This document shows, piece by piece, positions 33,570-44,979 of a stretch of 64,000 nt of DNA (its first letter is position 1; each line of letters opens with the position of its first letter). The DNA comes from Ceratothoa steindachneri (Eukaryota > Arthropoda > Malacostraca > Isopoda > Cymothoidae). The stretch spans positions 143,614,855-143,678,854 of the forward strand of contig OZ018324.1 of NCBI GenBank assembly GCA_963969495.1, read 5' to 3'. The notes under the pieces were generated by a model. It saw nothing but the letters and a program-made list of their open reading frames with translations, did no database searches and was not told the origin of the DNA. The position numbers and the translations under genes were made by a program.

Positions 33570-35500
33570 CTACCCCAAATAGTCAACAAGTCCACCAGTC
33601 AATGTGCACGCAATCGTTCCGAGTACAAAGGAAAGGTGGTAGCGACCCCGCCCATCCCGGTACTGGGACAGGTAACGTGCGCGAAGATCACCCAGACTGG
33701 GACATTCGAAAAGTATGTGCTGAACAGTCTAGGGGACGAAGCAGTCGTTGCAATAGGGCGCAGGCAAGCGCTCCATCAAATAGCGATGCGTCACACGAGT
33801 GTGTCCGATTCGGAGACGACAGAAAGCAACCTGAAGCCGCCGCGGCATTGGGCAATAGGTCCATGGGAACAGTCGCGGCGCAATGGCACGAAACTTCAAG
33901 TTCCCTTCGACTGTCTCCCATCTTCTTTGCCAAGCAGTCCGAAGAGCAAAACTCTGGGCGGTCGCAGAGTCCTCGCGGACTCTTTGGCGCCCTCATCGGC
34001 GCGCTCATTCTCCGCAATTCCTACATGTCCAGGAACCCAGCAGAAGATAATCTCGACATCTGCCCGGCTCGCTAAAACCGTGGCGTCACGGATATCGCGA
34101 ACCAGGGGATGCGGAGATTCCAATGCCCCGAGAGCACTCAGGGCGCTTTGTGAGTCGCTATAGATCACAATCCGGTCTCTGAACCGGGCACGTTGCGTAA
34201 TCTTACGTACCGAGTGGTGTATTGCCACCAGCTCAGCCGTAAAGACAGAGGCAGCGCCTGGCAGAGCCCCGCTGACTTCAAACAGAGGGGATACGGCGTG
34301 GAAGCCGACCCACTCTTCGGATTTAGAACCATCCGTATACACTGGCACGGTTCAAGCGTGACAAGATATGTGCTCCAAAAAGGTCAAACGCAATACTTCC
34401 GGCGCAGTATAAGCTTTGGGAGCAGAGGCTTGGCGACAAATAGCCAAATGTGGTACCCTACAGGGTGGCGTCATGGGCAGAACCAGGGGCGCCACCAGCC
34501 TGAGAACTATATCTACCTCTCGAAGGAGTTTCCTGGCCGTAAACCCAAAGGGCTTAGGGTATGACTGGCGTCTGTTGGCGGCATAGGCACTATCGAGATC
34601 AGCTGCAGATGCAGTAAAAGCTGTTGGCGACTGAGGGAGGCGCCGGGCTCGCGCGTACAGGCGAGTGATGCACTGCATGCGGCGCAGAGTGAGTGGCATC
34701 TCCCCAGCATCGACCAACAGGCTCTCAATGGGGAAGTGCGGAAGGCACCAGTCGCAAGGCAAAGGCCGGTGTGTTTGATCGAATCCACCTTGCGCAATAA
34801 ACGCTCGGCTGTTGATGCATAAAACTCGCATCCGTAGTCGAGCTTCGAATGAACAAAGGATCGATAAAAAAATAGGGCAGTAGCCCTATCAGCGCCCCAA
34901 GCGCTGAACGTCACGGAAGGAAGAATGTCTATGGCGCGGGTACAAGAGACCCTAAGGCTGCAAATATGAGCTTCCCAGATGAGTCGTCGGTCGAATACAA
35001 GACCAAGGAAACGTTGCAACTCAACCAAATCCAGGCGCACCTCATTAAGAAACAAATCTGGGTCGGAAAGAAGCCGTGGATGGCGGCAGAAGTGCACCAC
35101 CTTAGTCTTGGCCAAAGAAAACCAAAACCTGTGCGCTTCGGCATAGCAAGAGACGCGGTTCAATACCTGTTGGAGTCGATGCTCCAGAGTTGGCATATGG
35201 GCCACACCAAAAGAGATAGAAAGGTCATCCACGTAGAGCGTAGCGAGAAAATCTTCCGGCAGCACTGAGGTGATGCCGTTGATGCTCAGAGCAAAGAGTG
35301 TGACACTGAGGACACTTCCCTGCGGGACACCCTCTTCCTGCTCCTTTGGGCCGGAGAGGGCTCCCCCGACCCGTACGCGGAATCGACGATCTCGCAAAAA
35401 TTCAGATATAAACATTGGAAGGCGTCCCCTCGCCCCCATCATGTGGAGAGTCTCTATGATACCGTATCGCCATGCGGTATAATAGACCTTCTCCAGATCG
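33570..35500 (-). pseudogene. LINE ORF2, RT palm to C-terminus
   Basis: It starts abruptly at FDLEKVYYTAWRYGI near 35500, the RT motif normally about FDLEKAYD. The 35442-34513 frame carries GVPQGSVLSVTLF and LATLYVDDLSI (catalytic pair present), followed by KVVHFCRH and FLGLVFDRRLIWEAHI. After SPL..A (near 34720) a frameshift moves coding to the 34831-34352 frame (LLVDAGEMPLTLRRMQCI). A TGA at 34352-34354 separates this from RNase H in the same frame. Beyond RNase H a further frameshift leads to RLRIGHTRVTHRYLM and, after an in-frame TAG, TVQHILFECPSLGDLR, the usual ORF2 tail. The frame ends in a TAG at 33570-33572. Two frameshifts and two stops disable it; the catalytic residues themselves are intact. 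Confidence 0.88.
33896..34348 (-). pseudogene. LINE ORF2 RNase H domain
   Basis: A 150-codon open frame. It contains VYTDGSKSEEW (first Asp), FTAELVAIHH (Glu), VIYSDSQSALSAL (Asp) and WVPGHVGIAENERADEGAK (His and last Asp), which is the full RNase H active-site set. It degrades the RNA of the RNA-DNA hybrid during target-primed reverse transcription. It is in the same frame as the preceding RT connection, split from it only by a TGA. Confidence 0.9.
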
Positions 35501-35504
35501 AAAA

Positions 35505-36961
35505 GCCTCCTCTGAGTCTAACAACTCGAGGGAGGCGCGTGGCTTTTTCGCCTTACGGGAAACGGTCATGCTGGGGAAAGAGGGAGGAGCCCTGGTTTTA
35601 GCCGGGTCTGGGTAGGAACCCTTTTTGCCTCTAGCTTCACTAGGGGAGTGCCCAGGTTGGTTAGAGCCCGTAGAAGGGCTCCGAATGAGCGTGTCAACAA
35701 CCGTGCTCGTTGGCCTGGATATGCCATGAGCAGAGGGTGCCTTTCTAACTATTGAGGCATATGACGTCCCAGGCAGAGCCGAGCGCGCCAGAACCAAGTC
35801 CTTAGCCTTGTGGAATGAAAGTTAATCCTGGGCCGGAATGGCCAGGATTTTTTTCTCAAGGAGATATGCACCACATTGCTTCGAAGAAGCGGGGTGCGGC
35901 TTTCCACAATTGACACACTTGGCCAAGCACGATTTGGACTTATCGTGTGCGATCTTGGAGCAATTTACACAAATTTCGGGTGACCCCGACTTTGCACGTC
36001 TACATGAGCGATTCGTATGGCCAAAGCGGTGACAGTAATAGTACCGCCGCGGAAGTGGCACGAATGCCTTCACGCGGTAGCGGTACCAACTGTCACGCAT
36101 CACCTCAGGGAACTTGTCACAGTCGAACGTGACGAAGAGTGTAGGGGTAGGTCTCGAGGCCCCTCCCTGTTTTATCATCACACGTTCGACCTTGACCGCC
36201 CCATGGTCAGCCAGCTCTAGGGTGATTTCCTCAATGGAGTAGTCAACGAATTCCCTCGCATAAACTACTCCTTTTACAAAGTTCATGGTAGAGTGCGGCG
36301 TCACACTCACTGGGGTGCAATGAAGTGTCCGAAGAGCACTTATCTTGGCCGCCTCAGCGGGATTTGCCGCATTCGCCAGAAGGCTCCCGTCCGAGAAACG
36401 GGTCACCTTTTGCTCTCTACCAATTGCACTAGCTAATCCTCTCCTCTGATGGATTATGTTGCCCTTGGATAACATGGTGCCATCAGTGGAGCGAATAACG
36501 AGGAAGCATTTGAAGCCAGTGGGTTCGAAAACGCTAGGTAACCTCTAAATGAGGGGCCACGATATCATCGAGGCTCCGCCCTGTGCACTTTTGGTCTTAG
36601 TCAGGGGCTCCGCAACCGGAGGGGGGGCAGAGGGGCCGGATGTGCCGGTCTTGGCTTGGTCACTTTCCAAAGTGGCAGCAGACTCATCTGTCCCCACAAC
36701 CCCCTCGGATGGAGAGGAGCCTTGAGTCTTCTCAGTCTTTTTGGTCTTTTTTGTCCTTTTCTTTTTTGGAGAGGAGGGCGGGGAATGAACCCGCTTCTCA
36801 CCTCCACCGGTAGAAGACCCCAAGCCAGATGGACCGGCCTCAGCCAGGTCCTTCCCTGAAATGGAGAAAGTCCTGGTTGTCGAAGGGGCATCATCCGGAG
36901 GAGATCCCTCCCCTCCTTGTACTGTTTGAGAATCCTCAGCCGTTTGAGGAGGACCTTTCAT
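35505..36961 (-). pseudogene. LINE ORF1 (gag-like, CCHC knuckles)
   Basis: Two same-frame segments, 36961-36545 (Pro/Ser/Lys-rich, with a SPPSSPKKKRTKKTKK basic run that could be a nuclear or nucleic-acid signal) and 36475-35822, are separated by an in-frame TAG at 36545-36547. The second holds an RRM-like region (TPTLFVTFDCDKFPEVMRD) and three zinc knuckles: YCHRFGHTNRSC, ICVNCSKIAHDKSKSC and KCVNCGKPHPASSKQC. The first knuckle lacks its first Cys (Tyr instead). A further C-terminal stretch lies in 35797-35490 (KKPRASLELLDSEEA), where it fuses directly into RT. The protein would bind LINE RNA. Confidence in identity is high; exact boundaries are uncertain. Confidence 0.85.
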
Positions 36962-36997
36962 AGGGGCGAATTCGGGTTCGGTGCTTGGCGCCTAGCC

Positions 36998-37690
36998 CTA
37001 ATTCCCTTTCACGGAAGGCCCTACCGTCTGAGGCTGAGTTTCCTCACGGACCATGTCTATCACACGAGGGGCCTTCAGTTGGCCATCCCCTCTCAGGACA
37101 TCGCAGGTCCTCTTGGCAGTGTCATGAGTATTTTGTGGGGAGGCACAGGCCTTGACCTCGGCAAGGTTTAGTATTCTTGCCAGCAGGACTTTTGAGGGAA
37201 GCGACCTAAGGGGCCTGGCTTTCCTCTCCCCCATTAGGGGTTTGCCCTAGCGAGCCGCTTACACGAGGGGCGGTCGGCAATGAGCTGCCTGCTGGCTTTT
37301 TTGGCAGTCCCCTTAGAAAGAAAAGGAGGGACTGCCTCTGGGAATAGTGAGGTGCCAGAAAGCACCTCCAGAGAATGGGGTGAGGGGAAGACCCCTTCAC
37401 CCGTAGGCGTAGGAGAGGAATAAGCCTCCTTTCCGGTTAAAGAAATATGAAGGTTCCCCTGCATGAGGGCGGCTCCGTTGATGAGCAAGGGGGAATTAGG
37501 GGGAGATATTTTTTTATCATCATTGGGAATGGTGACACTATTTGTGCTACGGGACGCAATAGCTCATCACCTCTCGCAGTTGCCCGCACTGCAAGAGGTG
37601 CTCACAAGCCCGGCAGAGCCAGACGCCGCCATTTGGGACCACCCCTCCCGCCTGGTGACCTGGCAGTCCATCGGCATGGCGGCTCCACCT
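36998..37690 (-). pseudogene. LINE ORF1 N-terminal or 5' leader remnant
   Basis: Broken minus frames precede ORF1: 37234-36998, 37488-37234, and MAASGSAGLVSTSC from about 37632. They show no domain I recognise, but they line up head to tail and are GC-richer than the flanks, like the rest of the element. This may be the original start of ORF1 or its 5' untranslated region. The stretch 37690-38047 is the non-coding 5' end. Confidence 0.5.
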
Positions 37691-38060
37691 TGGACACGGC
37701 GTAAAAATATATAGATTGTGAAGAGGAGAGGAAAAGGGATGTGAGGAAGGTATGGGTGGTGATGAAGCAGATGGTAAAAACCAACCACCCCAGACCGGAG
37801 CTTATGGGTTAGGAAACATTGTCCTTCTTCCCCCTCAGCCCCGATCCGGGACCGTTGACTGAGAAGAAGGTCAGCATCTACCCTGTAAAATTAGAGGCTG
37901 ACCAGAGAAAGTTGTGGGAGAGGTCGTATAAAAAGCAAGGAAACAAGTGTTTTGAAGGAAGGAGAAGAGGCTAAGCTGGGGTCGACGGGGTGCTGACTTC
38001 CGTCAGCACGGCGGCCAGGATGGCAAATCGCCGCGCCCCTTATGGGTTCTAGCGTTTTAA

Positions 38061-38724
38061 GCCTTCTTTTTAAAACGCAGAAGGCCGGGATAAGGAGGCC
38101 CCCAAAAATTTGTAAATCTTATAGAAACAATGGATTAACAGCAGGTACGACGAGATTAAAATCATACAAGATAAAATCTCTGCTAAAATACCAGAGAGAG
38201 AGAAAGACATAGGTTATTCGAAAAGTACAAAATACGGAAAATAAGAACTATGGGTTATAATGGACAATTTGATTTAAAATAAACTTTTGTAAGATACAAT
38301 AATGTTTAAACAGACGGTAAATATTAAAATTGGAAGTGGTATTAATGAAAAAGGATGCAAATAATTTCGCTAAACATGCTCTTCTGAATGGTAAATAAAT
38401 TTAGTGGAATGCCAATTGATACGATGATCATTTACAAATAAATACACAAAAAAGCACTATTACGTTCACTTCTTCCTCCGTTTTATTTGTTTATGCTGAG
38501 AGGAGCGTTAATGCTTTTTCAGTTTCCTCCTAAGTAGTATTTAGGGCAAACTGAACAATCAACTGAATAAAGCTTCTTTGCGATTAATTTAATTCCAATA
38601 CCTGTAAACTGCATTTGTTCGTCCCAAGAGGCTCACTCCTGACCCATAATCACCTCATTTCCCTTGCTACCTAAGGCTGTCAATTAGAAAGAATTTCTAA
38701 GACTGTTAAGTCAACCTGTCAAAA
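38061..38724. other. Unassigned AT-rich sequence
   Basis: No gene or repeat was seen apart from the right target duplication of the LINE at its left edge. Confidence 0.4.
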
Positions 38725-38885
38725 TGACACGTGCCCACAGATAAACCGCACCAAATCAATCTGCAAAAATTGCACTCGACCACAAATAAACCACACCAGG
38801 TAAAGCTGTGAAATGGTACTCGATTACAAATAAACCACCCCAAGTGAAGCTATAAACTAGCACTCGACCAGAGGTAAATGACAAC
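38725..38885. repeat. Minisatellite, about 45 bp x 3.5
   Basis: ATAAACC.C.CC recurs at 38741, 38786 and 38830, followed each time by an A..T.AA.CT..A segment and CTCGA. Period is 44-45 bp and units are diverged. Confidence 0.75.
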
Positions 38886-39205
38886 ATTATATAAAAAAAC
38901 CCATTGATGACCAGAACTAAGCAAATCACAGAGACAATCGCTTCTTATATTCTCAATGGCAAAGCATTTTACGATATCCGCTAAAATGAGATCTTTTTGT
39001 AAAAGAATATATGCCGAAATTGATTATAATAAAAACTATATAGATTTCCATAAGAAGGAAATCTTCTTCTTTTTATAAAATGACTCACTATAAAGTGAGC
39101 GTCATCAATATTAGAGATGCAGAATCTTCCAGTCTATTTTTTTGGTGCTAATGGACAGAAATTTTAACAATCCTCTAATAATAACTTTGGTAGCTTTCTG
39201 GCTTA

Positions 39206-39420
39206 TAAAGGGTGTTCTATTAAGACGGATCGCACTTAGCAATAAATATACATTGCACCAAAATATATATTGAGTTTTTCTGCCTCTTTCAACAATACTT
39301 TCAATCATCAATATATTGATGATTGAAAGTAGTTTTGAAAGAGCCTGAAAACTCAATTTATATTTTCCTGCAATGTATATTTAGTGCTAACTGCAATCCA
39401 TCATAATGAAACACCCTTTA
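39206..39420. mobile_element. Palindromic MITE of Tc1/mariner type
   Basis: A near-complete palindrome between TA dinucleotides (39206-39207 and 39419-39420). The ends read AAGGGTGTTCTATTAAGA and its mirror, the centre is a perfect 26-bp palindrome around 39313, and internal mirrored blocks include ATACATTGCA and TTGAGTTTT. There is no coding capacity. TA duplication and the GGGTGTT terminus suggest mobilisation by a Tc1/mariner-type transposase, though not the mariner family present here, whose ends differ. Confidence 0.8.
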
Positions 39421-40089
39421 TTATTCAAAGTCGAAAGCTAGAATGGATTATTAAATAAACTGTTAAATTTATAAAAAAATCTTACGGAACAAACTTAATG
39501 CTGCTGTCCATGGATTTTGGTTTTATACTTCTTAGTAAAACTTGGAAGAGTGAATTCTAAGAGCTAGTTTACTATTAATTGTTTTACAGAATGGATGAAA
39601 AGAGTAAAATTTTGTTGGCTACGTAGACAGAAACATATCTTTCGACATTTTACGGTACTATTTGGTTAATATTCCAGATTTCTTAAATTATCTTTTCCTA
39701 TTGTTAGTCTTATTAAATGAAACTAAATAACTATGTACAAAAGAGTTCTAGTCAATTTTTCTTGCTGATTTCGAATTTTAATCCATTTTACTTCTTTCCT
39801 TCTGGCTAGTCTCTTAAGTAAATACTCTATCAAGCAAAATACGAGAACGATTTTCGTTTTTTAGATTATTTTCGAGAATATGATAAATAGCTAAATGAAA
39901 TTTTCATGGTAAATACAAGCATGCATTTAAAATAAGTTATGAAGATTTCTAGGATTCAATTATATATTCCCAAAATTATATTAAATAAACTAACACAAAA
40001 ATATTGACACGGGAAAAATAAGAAAACACTCACTCACACAATTGCTTAGCAAAGCAAGTAACCTTGACAAATATGAAACTTAAAACACT
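39421..40089. other. Unassigned AT-rich sequence
   Basis: Nothing recognised. Confidence 0.4.
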
Positions 40090-41640
40090 TAATATGAGGT
40101 GTTGAAGTCTTTGTTTACTATTACTGCGGCACAAAGTCGACCACAAGAACTAGCCATTATCTTACTAATTTCCGGTGTCATTTTCTTCAATTCTTGCAAA
40201 ACTTTCGTCCATATCAGTCACAGTTGAAGGCTGCTGGTCTCAAACTTTGTCGCCAGTGATCTCCCAGAGGTAATCAATTGGGTTCAAGTCCAGGCTCTGA
40301 GCAAGCAATTTTATAACCGCGTTATATTTCAGGGTTGCTAAATAACCGGAATTTTGAAAACAGGTTTTCACCCAACTAATTATTGAAAAGCGGTTTTAAC
40401 CAGTTTTGACCAAAAAATTGAAAACCAAAACTAAGCGTTAATCAAAAATAAAACTGTATAACGCATCTTTTATTGAGTAATAAAAATACAGGTACAAACT
40501 AATGCAAACAATTACAAAACATATACATTTTATTAAAAATAAATGCGTGTTTTTTTTCCTTGAAAACCTAATCAAAGTTTATAATAAGAAATAAATGCAT
40601 GTATAATTTTAAAGACATATTCTTTTGTCTAAAGTAGAAGTGCAAAAAGCAAAGGTCATTTAATGTATTTTCCCCCATTCTTGCACGTACTTTTTCTTTA
40701 AAGTAAAAACTAGTATTATATTTTATTTTTAATCTTTTTTATTATTTTAAGTTGATATTAACGCTTATTAATTTCATTACTATTAAAAAAATCGGGTTTT
40801 ATATTTCGATTTGGGTTTTTAGGAATTATTAAAAAGCCAATTTGCAACACTAAAATATTCTTGTTCGAAATAGCATTTTACTCGCTTTGGAGCAGGGAAT
40901 GGCGTTTTGTTCTGCAAAATACTGCTGGCTGGTTCAGAAATGAAGGTACAATATGGTGTTGGACTAGGTTTAGGTACACATTGGGATTTACTCTTCCAAT
41001 TTTTCGCAATAGTGGATCAAGTCCTCCAGAGGAAAATATCAGCCATGGTGCTGCCTCCTCAATGCATGTTAGAAATTGTTACACATTTAGAGTTAAGTCT
41101 GTCACCTGTTTCAAATCTAACAAAACATCTGCCATCAGATCCAACTAAAGTAAATTTATTTTCGTCAGTAAAATAAATTTCTCCCAATTTTCTTTCCTCA
41201 AATCAAATCAGCTTTATCATATTCGAGTTTTACCTTCTGTTTCTTCTTACTCCAGATTGTTTTGGTTACTGGAGAAATGCCCCTAAAAGTAAATTGCATT
41301 GAAACGATGTGACACTGTGAATCAGTTCAATTCTTTGCCACTCTTGTTCATAACTTTTCAAAAATTCTTGCTGCAGTCACAAAGGGATCCTTCATAAAGG
41401 AACGCCTAATAGTTCTGCATTATCGGACGATAGTTATGCGGGTTGGAACGATATTTGAAGAAGATTTATAAGTTTTGTTTTCATTGTTTAACATCTGAAT
41501 GCACGATAACGAACTCTTGGACTTTTCTACGTCTTTTGAAATCGCACAAAGAGTCCACCTCGTAGTTTTAAAGCCAAAAGTTCTCTGGCAGAGCACATGA
41601 ATCACTTTTATGTGTGATGGCATGTCTGCAGAGAGTATGC
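40090..41640 (-). pseudogene. Tc1-like transposase pseudogene, interrupted by a MITE
   Basis: On the minus strand, decayed N-terminal frames (about 41400-41200: WSKKKQKVKLEYDKAD-like) lead to FTDENKFTLVGSDGRCFVRF near 41180-41120, the first catalytic aspartate block of Tc1 transposases, then GGSTMADIF. Frames continue to about 40860, where a 523-bp hAT-like MITE intervenes. Downstream at 40320-40260 comes LLAQSLDLNPIDYLWEI, the third catalytic block. The split falls between the second and third blocks. Several stops are present. Upstream frame 41623-41420 may be the N-terminal region but has no clear helix-turn-helix. Termini were not found. Confidence 0.75.
40330..40852. mobile_element. hAT-like MITE inside the Tc1 relic
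   Basis: It starts CAGGGTTGCTAAATAACC and ends GCCAATTTGCAACACTA, roughly inverse ends of hAT type. The flanking octamers (TTATATTT and AAATATTC) agree at five of eight positions, so a decayed 8-bp duplication is possible. It splits the Tc1-like coding remnant, which supports insertion. No coding capacity. Confidence 0.5.
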
Positions 41641-42104
41641 AAACCTTGGCTGTTGTACAGTTTTACCTATTGAGTAAAATCTTACCAGATGATTTCAAGA
41701 AACTTCTAATACAATTCTTTTAAAAATCGTTCTCTTATTTTGCACATAAATTTATTTTATTTTGATAGTTTATTTAGTATAAAATCTTGAATATACAATT
41801 TTCCCACAGGAAATCTTCATAAAATATATTAAATTCGTGTTTTTTTTACCATGGAAATTTCATTTACCTACACAATATATTTTTGACATGGGGCAAGAGG
41901 CGACATGCAGACGCGGAAGAATTTCCCCCTGTAAGTGCGTGGGATATGCGAGTGGGTTTTTACCGTTGACCGACTCAGTCAAATAGTTCAATAGATTTTT
42001 ATGTGGTTCTGAGATTTAAACAAGGTAAACAAAATAATCTTTACTATTATACATGCAAATAAAAGAATTTAACAATAAATGATGATACACTATGAGAAAA
42101 CTAA
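41641..42104. other. Unassigned AT-rich sequence
   Basis: Nothing recognised. Confidence 0.4.
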
Positions 42105-42401
42105 TCATTCAGCAAAAGAAAAATAATTTAGAACGAATGCTTTGGCACAACGTGTGAGTAGCGCAATATTTACCCGAAATAAAACGGGAAGAGATGCTGA
42201 GGTGAAGCTTAGTGAAACGTCACGCCTCTTCGATGGTAAAACAGAAAAATGTAATAGGCTTACGGTTTTCCAACAAAGGATGGGGGGAGCATGAGTGGTT
42301 GTTCGAGGGGATAACCTTGCATGGCACGAGGCGGAGCGCGTTATTCCAGAATGAATCATTACTTCCTTGAGTGCCGTTTCTCTTAACAACTGGTTTCTTA
42401 C

Positions 42402-42803
42402 CTGCGAGGTTTTAGGGTGCCGTAGAGTTGCTTGAGAAGTTGCACGTCATCCATGGTTGATTCCAACGAATCCTCTAGATTACTACTGCTTGGATACTGC
42501 GTGAGTATTTCCTGACTGCTACTTGAATATTGGTTTGCTCGGATCTGTGCTGGGAAATATATACGACTTTACGACCTCACCGGGAGCGATTTTGTTTGCC
42601 ATCGGAAGCGGGTACCACTCCGTCTCAAAGGTGAGGCGGGCAATGGCTTAGCGCACTCTTGCTGATAGGGTACCGGGCTCCACTTTGACTCGTCTCACTC
42701 TGTTATCGCCCCAGAGGTTTACTAAAGGACGCCGGGTGAAGGTTCTTTCGTCTGTGAGATACTCTCTAGGCCTCAATGTCCACGTGACTTTCTCTCTCTG
42801 ACA
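42402..42803 (-). pseudogene. Unidentified coding-like segment with splice-donor consensus
   Basis: This minus-strand segment is clearly GC-richer than its surroundings. From about 42803 one frame gives REKVTWTLRPREYL, RRPLVNLWGDNRVRRVKVEP, then a stop, and continues FETEWYPLPMANKIAPGEVV to about 42550. A shifted frame then stays open for about 50 codons (QYSSSSQEILTQYPSS, MDDVQLLKQLYGTLKPR) to 42402, where the sequence reads CAG/GTAAGA, a good 5' splice site. A candidate acceptor, TATTGTCAG, precedes the first frame. The stop and frameshift argue for a decayed exon or transposon gene. I do not recognise the family. Confidence 0.4.
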
Positions 42804-42840
42804 ATAATATATCGGGAGACGTTTAGGCATTCAGATAAAT

Positions 42841-44512
42841 TGTGTCATAATGAGTAGATCGTGGAAAAATCATCCTAATCATTTTTTTCATATCTGCTTG
42901 ACCGTTACCATGACAAATAACCAGTCATAAATAAAAAGATTGAGATAATATAATATATATAGCAGGATTTTGAAATTAAGCTAGGTGACCTGGATAAAAA
43001 TTTCCTCCTCTCCCTCATATCTGCTGCACAAAGTGCCTAAAGATGTGTAGAGGAAGGAACAAAGATACGAATAGAACGACATCATTGCGTTTTTGAAGTC
43101 CCATATTTTGGAGAAGAGGAACAGATCACGTGCCGCATTGCTATTTCTGCAAAACAAACTTTTAATGTTAGTTTATATATTTAATTTCCTAATTTTTAAA
43201 ATCTTCTTGTGAAACTTGGCAAAAGAGTTCCCACTTGATCTTAAAAATGTTATTTCAGATGATATTATTGCATCCAAATGGATATTTTGTTTAATTTTTC
43301 AGATTATACCGATTGTATTGGAGACTCAAGGTGGATACATGAAATATCCATGTTTTCTCTGAAAATAGCATATCCATGCATATGAGAAACGATATGCACA
43401 TCTTGAATGGCCACCCCAAAAGTTTTTTAAACATGGGAGACAATGTTTTTTCAGTATACCTTGTACAATTAACAAATCTTTTACTTACACCACTCGGATT
43501 GGTTAAAAATAACATCAAATCAATAAATAAAAAGCGTTGTGCATCCAGATATTTGGATAGGAATATCCTCATATGTATATTGGATGATAAATTAAATGGT
43601 CTTAAATTTCACCTTTTATTAAAGCTATCCAGTTTGAAATCACAATTACTTCTTCTGAGAAAAATTCTTAACAAGCATCATATCAGATGTCACTTATTTT
43701 CTTGGCAAGCCTAGAGGTCCAGAATACGAGTAGGTTGTCGAAACATTAAGGGAAGCTTTCAAAATTCATGAGTCGCACATATCAATAAAATTTTCTAAAA
43801 TTTGTAGGAGTTTTAGGTACGAAATTGGTAAATGATTTCACCAAACATATCTAAATTTGGGATAAAAGGTACCGGGGCACCGCAGATTTCAATATCCTGA
43901 TAGCCATTTTAGTGTTTGAGAGAGACATGCTCGAAAACAAACAGACTGAAAGCCAAAAAAACTCATCATCAATAAACTTTTCATATAAATAGTATGGCTA
44001 AATTATTCCCATATATTTTTTAAAACTTTTCACTAGATTTCTTAAGATATTACTCGTATCAAAAGTGTTTAAAGTAAAAAATTAATAAATTTTGAACTAA
44101 AACTTTACTTATATAATCAATACAGAAAAAAACTGACATGATTAAAGAAAACCAACTTATTTTTCAAATTCAAAATTGCCGAATTATATAACATAAGATA
44201 AAACAACAAGGGGGGAGACAAAAATGTTTATACGCATATATTTGAAATATATTTGTAAATAATTATCGTAATGGAAACACAAATATATCAATTTAAGGAA
44301 TGTATCTAAATTATAAAGTAATACAGGAAAGAAGTATGTATGGGCAAAGTTTCTTCGAATGTGTGTACAAGCGAAAACTAAGAAACAAAAAATGTGCACC
44401 AAAAACCATTTCCTGAAGAAAAATTTGGAGAGAAAAGGTGTTGCCTTTGGATAAAACAGGTTCATCATATATGATTATGAGAATGTCGAAGAATACATTA
44501 CTTCACTAGATA
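42841..44512. other. Unassigned AT-rich sequence
   Basis: Frames such as 43376-43714 (plus) have no recognised motif. No repeats were seen. Confidence 0.4.

Positions 44513-44568
<56 letters not shown>
44513..44568. repeat. AT dinucleotide tract
   Basis: Uninterrupted (AT)n bordering the left side of the Penelope-like element. Confidence 0.95.
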
Positions 44569-44571
<3 letters not shown>

Positions 44572-44979
44572 TACAATGTCCCGCAGGAAAAAATGAAATG
44601 GTGTTTCGAAGTACTTTCGAACTTTATTAAGTTCCTTATCAAGGATAACTACAAGAAATAATATTATATTAAAGGTATATATACGAAAGAAAAGTATGAA
44701 AGACCGCCTCAAAAACAAGAAATCACCAATGAGGAAGACGGAAGGGGAAAGGTAAAGAAACACATTAAGAATTACAAGAAGCAGGTAGTAAGGTCAAACT
44801 GAGAAGACGGAAAGGGTAACAGATTAAAAGAAATGGAGATAGCCTAACAAGGGAGATTATAAGACACAGGGAGCGAAAAGTGGGGAAAATACAATGTACA
44901 TAACGGAATAGTAAAAAAATGGGTAGGGGGGGAGGCACATAACTAAAGATTGTATATAAAAAATAAAAACAAAAGTCAG

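Larger units (their letters stand above)
33381..38047 (-). mobile_element. I-type non-LTR retrotransposon (LINE) with internal deletion
   Basis: Perfect 13-bp target duplications TCTAGCGTTTTAA lie at 33368-33380 and 38048-38060. A run of 11 T at 33381-33391 is the poly(A) tail on the minus strand. Gene order on the minus strand is a degenerate ORF1 N-terminus, ORF1 with CCHC knuckles, RT palm to C-terminus, RNase H, and a cysteine-histidine C-terminal motif. RNase H after RT points to the I/R1-type group rather than CR1 or L1. The end of ORF1, the whole endonuclease and the RT fingers are deleted. Perfect target duplications indicate that the deleted form itself inserted, probably by another element's machinery, although a later deletion cannot be excluded. 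Confidence 0.9.

Noticed and set aside
33602..34163. Plus-strand frames of 157 and 175 codons
   Set aside because: They are antisense to LINE ORF2 (RNase H and C-terminal motif), which has clear catalytic motifs on the minus strand.
34193..36220. Plus-strand frames over the RT and ORF1 region
   Set aside because: Shadows of the GC-rich minus-strand LINE genes; no domain of their own.
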